Source of the DNA: Thermodesulfobacteriota bacterium
GTDB taxonomy: Bacteria > Desulfobacterota_D > UBA1144 > Nemesobacterales > UBA2774
Length of the DNA stretch: 64,000 nt
Direction: 5' to 3'
Assembly (NCBI GenBank): GCA_035325995.1
Contig: DAOKYU010000001.1
Location: forward strand, 1-64,000
Positions 42,475 through 50,637 of the stretch are shown piece after piece. How positions within the stretch are numbered: position 1 is the first letter of the stretch; each line of letters opens with the position of its first letter. The position numbers were made by a program, and so were the translations under genes. The notes beneath the pieces were generated by a model. It was not told the origin of the DNA. It did not search any database and was given only the letters and a program-made list of their open reading frames with translations.

Positions 42475-43332
42475 GTGAGCCTTCTCGAACTCATGATGCA
42501 ACAGACCGCCGGAGGATCGGCCCCGGTCGATACGAGCAATCCGTCGGTCGATGTCTCCACGCCGGAGACAACGGAACCGTCTGAGCGCAACGGTCCGCAG
42601 GAAACCGCCGATCCCGACGGCACCGCCCTCTATGCGGCCACGAATCTGGACTCCTGGGAAACCGACAAACCTCGACACTTCGCTCGGGACGTGGGCATGG
42701 ACGGCATCTGCTACCGCCGTCTGGACCCGGAATACTACGCCTGGCTCCGGCACAAGATGGCGCTGGCCAAAAAAGCGCTGGAGGCGGGACGACTCGATTC
42801 CGCCGCCTTCGACGGATTGCGAAACCGCTTCAACGACATCCATGCATGGGCTGTCGCACGTTTCGGTGAGAACGAGCTTCTCGCCGCCGTTCGGAGCCTC
42901 GATCCTAAGACCTATCCGCCGCCGGCGATTGACCCGGCCGCCCAGAGTCGTCCCGCTTGTGCCGCACCCGTCTCTCCGGTTGCATGCCCCCCTGGACCGG
43001 CTGTCGAGCAATACCTTTACCCCAAGGACGGTGAGTGGCGTTTCACGGAGAAGGTCCCGCAATCAGCCATCGACAAGGTCGATGCCGTCCGGGACCAGGC
43101 GCTTTCCTTCGGCTGGTCCGAGGCGCGGCTCTATCAGAACCGGGGACGGTTCCGTTTTCCCTGCGGCGAAGACTACGGTCTCGTCTGTTTCGTCGATGCC
43201 AACGAACGCATCGGCCAAGTGACCCGGCAGTACATCGAGATCATCGGTCCGCCACCGCGGGAGAACCGCCTTCGTTTTCACAACCCGGATGTGGATCAAC
43301 CATGGCTCAAGAGAACGAATCCAGAAACATGA
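42475..43332 (+). CDS. Phage protein of unknown function before the packaging genes
   Basis: The 285-residue protein starts at GTG behind a GGAG/AGGGA site. The N-terminal half has a Thr/Glu-rich linker, then GICYRRLDPEYYAWLRHKMALAKKALEAG. The C-terminal half (VDAVRDQALSFGWSEARLYQNRGRFRFPCGEDYGLVCFVDANERIGQVTRQYIEI) looks like a compact globular domain. Its stop overlaps the next ATG (ATGA). I recognise no family. Confidence 0.7.
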   Translation: MSLLELMMQQTAGGSAPVDTSNPSVDVSTPETTEPSERNGPQETADPDGTALYAATNLDSWETDKPRHFARDVGMDGICYRRLDPEYYAWLRHKMALAKKALEAGRLDSAAFDGLRNRFNDIHAWAVARFGENELLAAVRSLDPKTYPPPAIDPAAQSRPACAAPVSPVACPPGPAVEQYLYPKDGEWRFTEKVPQSAIDKVDAVRDQALSFGWSEARLYQNRGRFRFPCGEDYGLVCFVDANERIGQVTRQYIEIIGPPPRENRLRFHNPDVDQPWLKRTNPET

Positions 43333-43595
43333 AACGGCCTTACGCCAATGCCAGGGATGTCCTGCCGCCCGAGGTGCTCGACACCGTCCGACGGCATTTT
43401 AGCGGTCTCCTCTGGGTGCCGAGCGACGTGGGCTTCTACGAGGAACGCCGCAAGCTCGTGCTGGCGCTCAAGGATCAAGGCGTGCCCACCCGCGAAATCG
43501 CTCGGCTTTCCGGCGTCACGTCGCGTCGGGTGCGCCAGATCGTGGCTCAGAGCCGCGAGGAATCCATTCCGACGCATCGCGATCCGCTCCGGTAG
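43329..43595 (+). CDS. Small HTH regulator
   Basis: The 88-residue protein (MKRPYANARDVLPPEVLDTVRRHFSGLLWVP) has a C-terminal helix-turn-helix (KLVLALKDQGVPTREIARLSGVTSRRVRQIVAQS, ~44-77). The overall plan, DNA-binding HTH after a short α-helical part, resembles the Mor/C activators of Mu-like phages, though this is only a resemblance. It is coupled to the previous gene by ATGA. Its stop codon TAG is part of promoter copy d. Confidence 0.65.
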   Translation: MKRPYANARDVLPPEVLDTVRRHFSGLLWVPSDVGFYEERRKLVLALKDQGVPTREIARLSGVTSRRVRQIVAQSREESIPTHRDPLR

Positions 43596-43599
43596 GTAT
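43568..43599 (+). promoter_or_regulatory. Phage two-part promoter motif, copy d (packaging genes)
   Basis: TCCGACG (43568-43574), 13 bases, then TCCGGTAGGTAT (43588-43599), an exact match to the consensus. It lies within the last codons and stop of the HTH gene and 80 bases before the small terminase. Small GC hairpins follow (GGCGAA-A-TTCGCC at about 43622). Confidence 0.72.
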
Positions 43600-43679
43600 C
43601 GAGGGGGTTTCCCCTGAAGAGGGCGAAATTCGCCTTCCGCCCCGAACCCCGAGATGCCGAAACGAAAAATGCGGTGACC

Positions 43680-44210
43680 ATGGCAGACGACAAGGCCCAA
43701 GACAGGATCGGAAAACACGACGCGGGTCAGCTCAAACGCTGGCACCGCAACGCCGCGTCCGAGCAGGAGGTCCGCAAGACGGCCAAGGCGCGGACCGGTA
43801 GCGGCGCAGTCCCTGGCAACCAGAACAGCCTGCGCCACGGCATCTACGCCGACCGCTTCCTCTCTCCGGAGGAGCGTCCTCTCTTCGAGGCCATCATCGG
43901 CCAGCTCTACCAGGACTTCGTGTTCAACAAGAGCTCGGACTTCATGCAGGTCGAGCTGGTGGCGGTCTACTTCCTCAAGCTTGGCCGCGCCCAGGAGTCC
44001 GGCGACTGGGACGCCGCCGAGCGGCTGGACCGGATGATCCGCTGTCACCTTAAGGACCTCAAGGCCACCAAGATCGCCCGTGAGGGCGAAGCGTCCCAGG
44101 GACCGGAGACGACGCCGGCCGAGTGGGCCACAGCCCTGCTTGAGAAGCTGGCGGAGTCGCAGAAAAAACCGGCCAGGAAAACGACCGCTGGAGGGAAAAC
44201 ACGGAAATGA
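43680..44210 (+). CDS. Probable terminase small subunit
   Basis: The 176-residue protein (MADDKAQDRIGKHDAGQLKRWHRN) has GNQNSLRHGIYADRFLSPEERPLFE (~50-74), a pattern seen in phage small terminases. The rest is helical, and the C-terminal tail is Lys-rich. It should recognise phage DNA for packaging by TerL. An upstream GTG at 43674 is possible; neither start has a strong ribosome binding site. The large subunit lies 2.4 kb further on, separated by a minus-strand recombinase module. Confidence 0.6.
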   Translation: MADDKAQDRIGKHDAGQLKRWHRNAASEQEVRKTAKARTGSGAVPGNQNSLRHGIYADRFLSPEERPLFEAIIGQLYQDFVFNKSSDFMQVELVAVYFLKLGRAQESGDWDAAERLDRMIRCHLKDLKATKIAREGEASQGPETTPAEWATALLEKLAESQKKPARKTTAGGKTRK

Positions 44211-44521
44211 GGTCGGATAACACCACCGCCCGCCATGCAGCGACCCGCGAAACACGCGGACTTGCGGCCATCCCCAGCCTGGGAATGTCGGATAAGACGT
44301 GTTCTCTGACATTCCGAAGCCGCCGGTCACCGGAAGGTTCTCTCAATCAATGCTTCCGCCCGGCTCCCGAAGGCTCCGATGCTGCCCGCATCATTGCCTG
44401 CGGATGTGTTCGGGGACGCGACTGTAGGCTGACTGTCTCTTTCCTCTGTCATTGCCTGTCCGAAGGCGGGAATGGAAAAGCGGCCCGGGTGGACCGCTTG
44501 GCTTCCATGGGCGGCGGCGGA
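44211..44521. other. Non-coding gap with a lox-like site and short direct repeats
   Basis: This 311-base gap lies between the convergent small terminase and tyrosine recombinase genes. It holds the 34-bp lox-like site described separately and a 10-bp direct repeat, TCATTGCCTG, at 44391 and 44449. I see no gene. Confidence 0.5.
44282..44315. repeat. 34-bp lox/dif-like recombination site candidate
   Basis: Arms GGAATGTCGGATA (44282-44294) and TCTCTGACATTCC (44303-44315) are inverted repeats identical at 11 of 13 positions, around the 8-bp spacer AGACGTGT. This 13-8-13 geometry equals that of loxP. It lies 207 bases from the end of the tyrosine recombinase gene, so it is a candidate target of that enzyme. 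Confidence 0.5.
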
Positions 44522-45481
44522 TCAGAGGCGCTCGAGGGCGTCCTCCAGCGCGCCGTCCACAAGGTGGGTGTAGACCTGGGTGGTCGACAGGTCCCGGTGC
44601 CCAAGGGCCCGCTGGACCACCAGGATGTCCCCGGTCCGGCTGTAGAGGTGGGTGGCGAAGGTATGACGCAGCGCATGCGGACTGAGCTTCTTGTCTATTC
44701 CCGCGGCCTTGAGCCAATACTGGAGCCGCCTGGCCACCTGACGCTCGCAGAGCCGCTCCCCGCGGTTGGAGAGGAACAAAGCCCGGCATTCGCCGTCGCC
44801 CCGGCGTCGGCGCTCGACCAGGTAACTCCGCAGGAGGGAGCGCAGAGTGGACTTTAGAAACTTCACTTGCGGGACGGAGCCCTTGGCGAGCACGCGGAGA
44901 TGCTTGGCGTCGAGGTCCACGTCCTCGATGTCAAGGTCGACGAGTTCCTGCAGCCGGATGCCGGTCCCGAGGAAGACCTCGATGATGACGCGGTCCCGGA
45001 TCGCCAGGGAGGATGCCCTGCCGCGAAGTTCCTTGAGCAGACGGCCCTTCTCGGCCTCGGTCAGAAACTTGGGGGGAGTCCGGGGAAGCCTGCGAAGGGT
45101 CAACGACCCGGCCGGATTCTCCCGGACGATCCCGTTCCGCTCGGCCCAGGTGAAGAACGACCGGACGGCCGCCTTGAACCGGTGCATGGACGCCGGCGAG
45201 CGAACGCCGCCTCCAGCCGAGGTCGTCACCTCCGGTGAGGTCAGCGCCTCGTCGATCATGGGGCTGGTCACCTCGTCCGGGACGATTCCCGGATGCCTCC
45301 GGAGGAGCGCCTCTGACAAGTACGAGAGGTCGCGCAGGTACGCGCTGATGGTGTTCTCCGAGCGCCCTTCAGCCGCGAGCCTTCTGCCGAAGGCTTCCAA
45401 GGCTTCGGTGAAACCGGGCCGCGCGCTGGGAGGCTCAGGACTGCTCAGCAGCCGGAGACTCGATGGCGTCGTGTTCGTCAT
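44522..45481 (-). CDS. Tyrosine recombinase (Xer-like)
   Basis: The 319-residue protein has its own core-binding domain (EALEAFGRRLAAEGRSENTISAYLRDLSYL, ~26-55) and a complete catalytic set: Arg in GTGIRLQELVDL (~173), HxxR in SPHALRHTFATHL (~267), His in LGHRDLSTTQ and Tyr in VYTHL (~302). It overlaps the preceding stand-alone domain gene by 47 bases. It could resolve phage dimers, invert a segment or be the relic of a second element. Being on the minus strand amid packaging genes, it is probably expressed independently. Confidence 0.9.
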   Translation of the reverse strand: MTNTTPSSLRLLSSPEPPSARPGFTEALEAFGRRLAAEGRSENTISAYLRDLSYLSEALLRRHPGIVPDEVTSPMIDEALTSPEVTTSAGGGVRSPASMHRFKAAVRSFFTWAERNGIVRENPAGSLTLRRLPRTPPKFLTEAEKGRLLKELRGRASSLAIRDRVIIEVFLGTGIRLQELVDLDIEDVDLDAKHLRVLAKGSVPQVKFLKSTLRSLLRSYLVERRRRGDGECRALFLSNRGERLCERQVARRLQYWLKAAGIDKKLSPHALRHTFATHLYSRTGDILVVQRALGHRDLSTTQVYTHLVDGALEDALERL

Positions 45482-45836
45482 TACGCTCTCCTCCTTTCTT
45501 GGCGCTGCGGCCCATGGGCGTGTCCTTGGGCAGGGGCAGCTTGTCGATGCGGCCGGTCTCCTTGGCCCAGATCAGAAACATGCGGAGCACCCGCTTGGTC
45601 TTTTCGACCGTGGGCGCGGAGCGCTCCCGCCCGTTGGGCAGCTTGAGCAGCGCATCGGACTTGAAGAATTTTCCCACGTGCGGAATGAGGACGCTGGACA
45701 GCTTGCGCTCCGCACCGAAGAAGGCCTCGATCTGCTCGAAGTCCTTGCCGTAGGTGTAGAGCGTCCGCTCCTTCTTTCCCTGGGTCCGCAGGTGTTCCAG
45801 ATAGGCCTGTGCGGCCTGATGCAGGGTCTCGTTCAT
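45435..45836 (-). CDS. Stand-alone core-binding (SAM-like) domain protein
   Basis: The 133-residue protein (MNETLHQAAQAYLEHLRTQGKKERTLYTYGKDFEQIEAFFG) matches only the N-terminal core-binding domain of tyrosine recombinases (residues ~1-100) and then ends in a charged tail. The next gene has its own such domain, so this is not a frameshifted half. It may be an accessory DNA-binding partner. AAAGGAG precedes the ATG. Its 3' end overlaps the recombinase gene by 47 bases. Confidence 0.75.
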   Translation of the reverse strand: MNETLHQAAQAYLEHLRTQGKKERTLYTYGKDFEQIEAFFGAERKLSSVLIPHVGKFFKSDALLKLPNGRERSAPTVEKTKRVLRMFLIWAKETGRIDKLPLPKDTPMGRSAKKGGERNDEHDAIESPAAEQS

Positions 45837-45907
45837 GACTCGTTCTCCTTTCGTTCGTTGAGTTCAGGTTTCCCGATCCGGATGGTCTCGGGTTCGAAAA
45901 AGCTCAT
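45833..45907 (-). CDS. Possible 24-codon leader peptide
   Basis: A short frame, MSFFEPETIRIGKPELNERK and then ENES and TGA, starts after an AAAGGGGG tract. Its TGA overlaps the ATG of the core-binding domain gene (ATGA). The arrangement suggests a leader peptide or coupling device, but such short frames arise by chance; this is tentative. Confidence 0.3.
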   Translation of the reverse strand: MSFFEPETIRIGKPELNERKENES

Positions 45908-46054
45908 TCGGCACCCCCTTTCAAACGGCTCAAGTCCTTGTAAATCAAGGCTCTGCGCACATTCACATACAGGCTTCGCGTGCGCCGGAAGTCAAGGCGT
46001 TCCATGCACATTCCAGAGAAACAATCAGGCCCTGGGCGGGCCGGGAGGGGAATC

Positions 46055-46342
46055 ATGAGAAGACAGGTCGAAACGATCCTGAAGGCGCTGTTGGCGGCGA
46101 GTCTGGCGGCATCCCTGCTGGGTTGCGCCGCTGCCAGGCCGCCTCAGCGGATTCAGGACGCCATTCACACGGCGAACCGCTACATGCCGGAGTACGTGGC
46201 CGAGGCCAACAAGGCCCTGGCCGACGCGGAGCACCCGGACCGGGAGCGCCTGGCCGGCATCGGTGACCGCCTGGCCGGGGTATTGGACGCCCTGGACCGT
46301 TGGGCGTCGGGGCAGGAAACGCCGGAGGGGGACAAGCAATGA
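46055..46342 (+). CDS. Small phage lipoprotein
   Basis: The 95-residue protein starts MRRQVETILKALLAASLAASLLGCAAARP: a lipoprotein signal with lipobox LLGC (Cys ~24). The rest is helical and charged. GGGAGGGG precedes the ATG. The frame is open to 45980, but that would displace the signal. It could be an outer-membrane spanin of the lysis system or a membrane-modifying factor; no partner spanin is recognised. It is coupled to the next gene by ATGA. Confidence 0.7.
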   Translation: MRRQVETILKALLAASLAASLLGCAAARPPQRIQDAIHTANRYMPEYVAEANKALADAEHPDRERLAGIGDRLAGVLDALDRWASGQETPEGDKQ

Positions 46343-46617
46343 AGGAAATCCTGGAACGGAACAGCGAGGCCGTCCGCGAGGCTGGACGGCAACTGGTCGA
46401 AATCGGTGCGGAGCTGGCTGCCGGGAAGATCGACGATGCCCTGGCCCGGCTCGATACCGCCCGGCAGGCTTACCCCGAGTGTGAGGAGCTCGATCAAGCC
46501 GCGGCTGATATCGAAGGGGTGATCCGCGACCGCGAAGGGATGCTCGCCGTCCAGCACATCCTGGCCGAGATCGTCGGCACGGTCCTCGGGTCGGTCTTGA
46601 GGTCGAGGCTGCCCTGA
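46339..46617 (+). CDS. Small helical phage protein
   Basis: The 92-residue protein (MKEILERNSEAVREAGRQLVEIGAELAAGKIDDALARLDTARQAYP) is almost wholly α-helical, with a TPR-like segment. It is coupled at both ends, by ATGA to the lipoprotein gene and TGATG to the large terminase gene. No family recognised; expression just before TerL suggests a packaging or lysis accessory. Confidence 0.65.
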   Translation: MKEILERNSEAVREAGRQLVEIGAELAAGKIDDALARLDTARQAYPECEELDQAAADIEGVIRDREGMLAVQHILAEIVGTVLGSVLRSRLP

Positions 46618-48143
46618 TGGCCCGGATATCCGCCAAGGAGCGCAAACTGGCGGAGACCCTGGCGGACCCGGTCCTCTGGGGACAGGGATACCTGCGCAAC
46701 CGCGACGGGGGACAGCGGGTCTACTGGCCGCACCAGGCGGAAGACCTGCTCTGCCCGGACAAGAATATCATCCACCTCGACGGGCGTGATGTGGGCAAGA
46801 GCGTCTGCATCACCACCGACGCCCTGCATTTCGCCTTCACCAACCGCGGCTGCCAGGGACTCGTCGCCGCGCCCCACCAAGGGCATCTCGACACGCTGAT
46901 CGAGGAGATCGAATTCCAGCTCGACGCCAACCCGGACCTCATGGTCAGTGTGGCTCTCACCAAATACGGCAAGCCCAAGATTCACCGCAAACCATACTTC
47001 CGGCTCGAATTCACCAACGGCGCGATCCTCTACTTCCGTCCCGCCGGGGCTTACGGCGACGCTTTCCGCTCGCTGCATGTGGACCGGGTCTGGGTGGACG
47101 AAGGGGCTTGGCTCACCGAGCGGGCCTGGAAAGCGCTTCGCCAGTGCCTGAAGTCGGGCGGCAGACTGCGCATCTATTCGACGCCCAACGGGCTGCGTGA
47201 CACGACCTATTACCGCTTGACCGGCTCGACCCAGTTCCGGGTGTTCCGCTGGCCTTCCTGGCTGAACCCGGCGTGGACCCAGGAGCGCGAGGCCGAGTTG
47301 CTGGAGTTCTACGGCGGCCGGGACAGCGCGGGCTGGCAGCACGAGGTGGCCGGCGAACACGGCAAGCCTTCCTATGGGGCGTTCAACATCGAGCACCTCA
47401 ATCTCTGCCGACAGAATGTGGTCGAGTACCAGAAGGTCGTCGTCACCGGCGGGGAACTGCGCGGCTGCGCCACCGAGGAGGAATCTCACGACCGCCTGGA
47501 GATGCTGCTCAATCTCCTGCCGCGGACCGGCGTCTTCTGGATCGGCGGAGACTTGGGGTACACCAACGACCCGACGGAGATCGTAGTGTTCCAGGAGATC
47601 GAACTGCCCGAGCGCAGGATCGTCAAACTGGTCCTTCGAGTCCGCATGGAGCACGTTGCCTATCCCCACATCGCCCAGACCGTCGCTCTTCTGGACCGGT
47701 ATTACACAGCCGCGGGCATCGGCGTGGACAACGGCGGCAACGGAATGGCCGTCGTTCAGGAACTGCTGACCCTGGACAAGTACAAAGACCTGGCTCTTCA
47801 GGGGCGGCTGCGCGGTTATGACTTCGGGGGCATGACCACCTTGGCCGTGCGCGACGGCCACGAGGTCAGGAAGCGGACCAAGGAATTCATGACCAGTCTT
47901 ATCGCCGGGGCGCTCCAGCGACGTCAGCTTGTGTTCCCCATCGAGGACCTGGAGATCGAGGACCAGTTCACCACCCACACCTACACGCTGCACGACGGAC
48001 GCATCGTCTACTCAAAGGGCAACGACCACGTCATCGACGCCGTGCGCTGCGCCATGCTGGCCCGGGAGCAGTCCGTCCTCAACCAAGTGGGCGAGGAGAC
48101 GGTCTCTCTGGTGCCGCTTACGACCGAGCCGGTCTTTATCTGA
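46617..48143 (+). CDS. Terminase large subunit
   Basis: The 508-residue protein has the packaging ATPase: a Walker A variant HLDGRDVGKSVCITTDA (~54-70) and Walker B VDRVWVDEGAWLTER (~155). The nuclease part reads FWIGGDLGYTNDPTEIVVF (~304), IGVDNGGNG (~367) and DHVIDAVRCAMLA. It pumps DNA into proheads and cuts concatemers. Its ATG overlaps the previous stop, and its 3' end overlaps the convergent phosphoesterase gene by 8 bases. Confidence 0.9.
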   Translation: MARISAKERKLAETLADPVLWGQGYLRNRDGGQRVYWPHQAEDLLCPDKNIIHLDGRDVGKSVCITTDALHFAFTNRGCQGLVAAPHQGHLDTLIEEIEFQLDANPDLMVSVALTKYGKPKIHRKPYFRLEFTNGAILYFRPAGAYGDAFRSLHVDRVWVDEGAWLTERAWKALRQCLKSGGRLRIYSTPNGLRDTTYYRLTGSTQFRVFRWPSWLNPAWTQEREAELLEFYGGRDSAGWQHEVAGEHGKPSYGAFNIEHLNLCRQNVVEYQKVVVTGGELRGCATEEESHDRLEMLLNLLPRTGVFWIGGDLGYTNDPTEIVVFQEIELPERRIVKLVLRVRMEHVAYPHIAQTVALLDRYYTAAGIGVDNGGNGMAVVQELLTLDKYKDLALQGRLRGYDFGGMTTLAVRDGHEVRKRTKEFMTSLIAGALQRRQLVFPIEDLEIEDQFTTHTYTLHDGRIVYSKGNDHVIDAVRCAMLAREQSVLNQVGEETVSLVPLTTEPVFI

Positions 48144-49122
48144 GGAAGGTCTGGAGCTTCGAGCCGGTCTCGTCGATATCGAGGACGGCGTAGCCCACAT
48201 GAGCGTCGGGCAGGTTGATATGCGTCATCCGCCGATACCAGCGGGGCGCTTTGACGCCCCTTCCAAGGTCGATGGTATCTTCCGGAACCCGGCCGATGAA
48301 TTCGAGTGTCTCGGCAACCCATGAAGCATCCGTTTTGGCGGTGTCCAGACACGATTCTCTTACGGCGTCGAAACCATCCCGAAGCCGTTTTTCCGCTTCC
48401 TCGACGGTGCTTACCGCGAACGCATTCCAGACCATGCTGGCGGGCGCTCCCATGTGTCCACTGACGGTGAAATCCGCCCTCGTCCTGGCACCGATAAGTT
48501 CCACGAAAGGCTCCTTTCCCGGGCTGACATGGGAAACGAAGATGCGCACCATGGCCGGGGCCGCATCCCTTTCGACGGTTTGTATCAAATCGGAGAACTG
48601 GGAAAGCGCGCTCCATATCTTCCCTCCGCCGCCTGCGATGGGCCGTTGCATCATCTTCGAGCCGGGAAGCACATTTCCACCGAGCCCGGAGATAAACGCC
48701 GGTCCGACCCGGTACCCACGCCGGTGATGCAGGATGTGGAGGTTTGTTACGGCGACATCGCCGTGGAAGAGCCGCTCGACGACCTCCTTGTCCTCGTGGT
48801 TTCCCCAGACGGCGTAAACGGGAACATGGAACGATTCGATCCCTTCGAGGAAAAATTGAAACGCGCCAAGCAAACGGTGCTCCCTCGCCGTTCTGATCAT
48901 GTCCTTTCGGGAAAGCGCCAGGATTCGGTCCCGTTCGGTTCGCGGCAGATCGGAATGCGCGACGTGAAGACGAAGCTCCCGGTCCGAGAGGCGCTCGAAA
49001 CTCCCCTCGTCGAAAAACCCGAAGTCCCCGGCGTGGATCACGGCATCGGCCCGGACCCGGTCGGTCAGTTCGTCGATCACCCCGAGCCTTCCGTGTGTGT
49101 CGCTGATCAGCAAGAATCTCAT
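48136..49122 (-). CDS. Metallophosphoesterase (cargo)
   Basis: The 328-residue protein has the calcineurin-type metal motifs: LLISDTHGRLG (~4-14), VIHAGDFGFF (~28), AVWGNHEDKE (~110) and later SHVSP and SGHMG. The substrate is unknown. It follows the DUF4143 ATPase gene by four bases on the minus strand and so is its operon partner. The pair separates the large terminase from the portal gene, which are normally adjacent. Confidence 0.85.
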   Translation of the reverse strand: MRFLLISDTHGRLGVIDELTDRVRADAVIHAGDFGFFDEGSFERLSDRELRLHVAHSDLPRTERDRILALSRKDMIRTAREHRLLGAFQFFLEGIESFHVPVYAVWGNHEDKEVVERLFHGDVAVTNLHILHHRRGYRVGPAFISGLGGNVLPGSKMMQRPIAGGGGKIWSALSQFSDLIQTVERDAAPAMVRIFVSHVSPGKEPFVELIGARTRADFTVSGHMGAPASMVWNAFAVSTVEEAEKRLRDGFDAVRESCLDTAKTDASWVAETLEFIGRVPEDTIDLGRGVKAPRWYRRMTHINLPDAHVGYAVLDIDETGSKLQTFLR

Positions 49123-49126
49123 GCAG

Positions 49127-50458
49127 CTATTCCGTAGATTCCGGCAGTTCGAGGAGGAACCGCCATGCCGGGACCACTTCGATGGTCCCGCCGCCGGCCT
49201 CGATCCGCTCGTCCTCGTTCCGGGTCACGATGGTTCCGGTGGAGAGACCCAGTTCTGCCATCGCCTCACTCAAGGCCGCAGTCTCCCGTTTCCGCGTTTG
49301 CGGCTCCGCCAGAGACTCGCACACCTGGACCAGCATCCGCGGCCGGCCTCGCATCGGGACGATGAAATCGACCTCCCGGCCGGCCTTGGTCTTGTAATAG
49401 TAGATTTCCGGATGAAGACGCCGGAGCGCGGTGAACACGAGGTTCTCAAGGAGATGGCCGGAGTTGACCAGAATTCCCGACGACACCGAAATGACCAGTG
49501 CGTGATCGATGCAGTAGACCTTTTTCGGATTGGTGTTGCTACGCGCGAGGGACGGGTCGAATATGCGCACGGTGAACAGGAAATATGCGTCCTCGAACCA
49601 TTCCAGGTAGTCCGACACCGCGGACTTCGGAGCCTTATGGCCCAGCGACTTGAGATAGCCCGTGAGACTGTTGACCGAGTAAAGCGAAGCGGTGTTGTCC
49701 ACCAGCCAGTGCGCCAGATCGGTCACCGCCTTCGGGTGTGAAACATCGTGGCGCTCGACCAAATCCCGAAACAGGATGGTGTGAAAGTATTCCTGGTGGG
49801 TCTTGATCCGCAGGTTCCGGCCAAGGCCAGCGACCTCGGGGAAGCCGCCGGCCTCCCAGTATTCCTCGAAGGCCTTTTGAACGAGGAGCCGCTTTTTCGT
49901 CGACAGCGCGCCCTCGCTCGCGATTCCTTTGTAGTCCAGGAATTCCCTGAACGAAAACGGAAACATCTCCCACGAAAGCGCCCGCCCGCGCATCTGCGTG
50001 GCGATCTCCTTCGACAGCATTCTGGCTGACGAACCGGTCAGATACACCTCGCATTTTTCCGTGCGCATCAAACGGTCGACGAAGGGCTCCCAACCGGGGG
50101 CTGCCTGAATCTCGTCGAAAAAGCAGTAGATCGTCTCGGTGTTTTTCTTCTCCGGGTAGATGGAGTAATAGGCCTCGGCGATCAGGCCGAGATTGTCCTG
50201 CCGCAGGTTGTGGAGGCGGTCGTCGAAAAAGTTCAGATACAGAATGTTCTGCCGGGGAACCCCACCGTCCAACAGCCGCTGGATAACCTGGAACATGTAT
50301 GTCGACTTGCCGCTCCGCCGCACCCCGATGCAGACGGCGGCCTTGCCGTGGACCGCCTCGATACGCAAACGCCGGGGCACCCCGGTCTCCAGTCGGGTTT
50401 CCTGGAAATCCAGGATGATGGATTTGATCGTCTCTATCATAGGGTCACTCCTGGCCAT
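49127..50458 (-). CDS. DUF4143-type AAA ATPase (cargo)
   Basis: The 443-residue protein carries Walker A in VCIGVRRSGKSTYMFQV (~40) and Walker B in YCFFDEIQAAPGWE (~112), followed by the β-rich DUF4143 C-terminal domain with a PD-(D/E)XK-like stretch (KTKAGREVDFIVP). Such ATPases are common on mobile elements, and several are suspected defence factors. The frame is open to 50716, but GGAAGGAACC before the ATG at 50458 and an upstream consensus promoter fix the start. Confidence 0.85.
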   Translation of the reverse strand: MARSDPMIETIKSIILDFQETRLETGVPRRLRIEAVHGKAAVCIGVRRSGKSTYMFQVIQRLLDGGVPRQNILYLNFFDDRLHNLRQDNLGLIAEAYYSIYPEKKNTETIYCFFDEIQAAPGWEPFVDRLMRTEKCEVYLTGSSARMLSKEIATQMRGRALSWEMFPFSFREFLDYKGIASEGALSTKKRLLVQKAFEEYWEAGGFPEVAGLGRNLRIKTHQEYFHTILFRDLVERHDVSHPKAVTDLAHWLVDNTASLYSVNSLTGYLKSLGHKAPKSAVSDYLEWFEDAYFLFTVRIFDPSLARSNTNPKKVYCIDHALVISVSSGILVNSGHLLENLVFTALRRLHPEIYYYKTKAGREVDFIVPMRGRPRMLVQVCESLAEPQTRKRETAALSEAMAELGLSTGTIVTRNEDERIEAGGGTIEVVPAWRFLLELPESTE

Positions 50459-50491
50459 GGTTCCTTCCGGTTTCTGCCTTATCCGGGAATA

Positions 50492-50521
50492 AATATAGCC
50501 GGTTTGGTCTCTAAGTGTCAA
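50492..50521 (-). promoter_or_regulatory. Sigma-70 promoter of the ATPase-phosphoesterase pair
   Basis: On the minus strand TTGACA (50516-50521) is followed after 18 bases by TATATT (50492-50497), 34 bases before the ATPase start. It is divergent from phage promoter copy e at 50571. Confidence 0.7.
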
Positions 50522-50570
50522 GGGATATTTCCGGATACGGTCTGACCTCCCCAGCCCGAACAACCCGCCC

Positions 50571-50602
50571 ACCGACGTTCCTTCCTCGCCTCCGGTAGAT
50601 AA
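50571..50602 (+). promoter_or_regulatory. Phage two-part promoter motif, copy e (portal gene)
   Basis: ACCGACG (50571-50577), 13 bases, then TCCGGTAGATAA (50591-50602), the most divergent copy in the -10 half. It lies 35 bases before the portal ATG at 50638. A GGCGGG/CCCGCC hairpin follows. Confidence 0.65.
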
Positions 50603-50637
50603 CCCCAGGGGCGGGCTTTCCCCGCCACACGGCGCGA

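Noticed and set aside
43568..43599. Promoter motif copy d as a coding coincidence
   Set aside because: It overlaps the end of the HTH gene, but the exact 13-base spacing and 12-base match repeated at five other non-coding places make chance unlikely.
44522..45836. The two recombinase-type genes as one frameshifted integrase
   Set aside because: The downstream gene already has a complete core-binding and catalytic domain, so joining them would duplicate the N-terminal domain.
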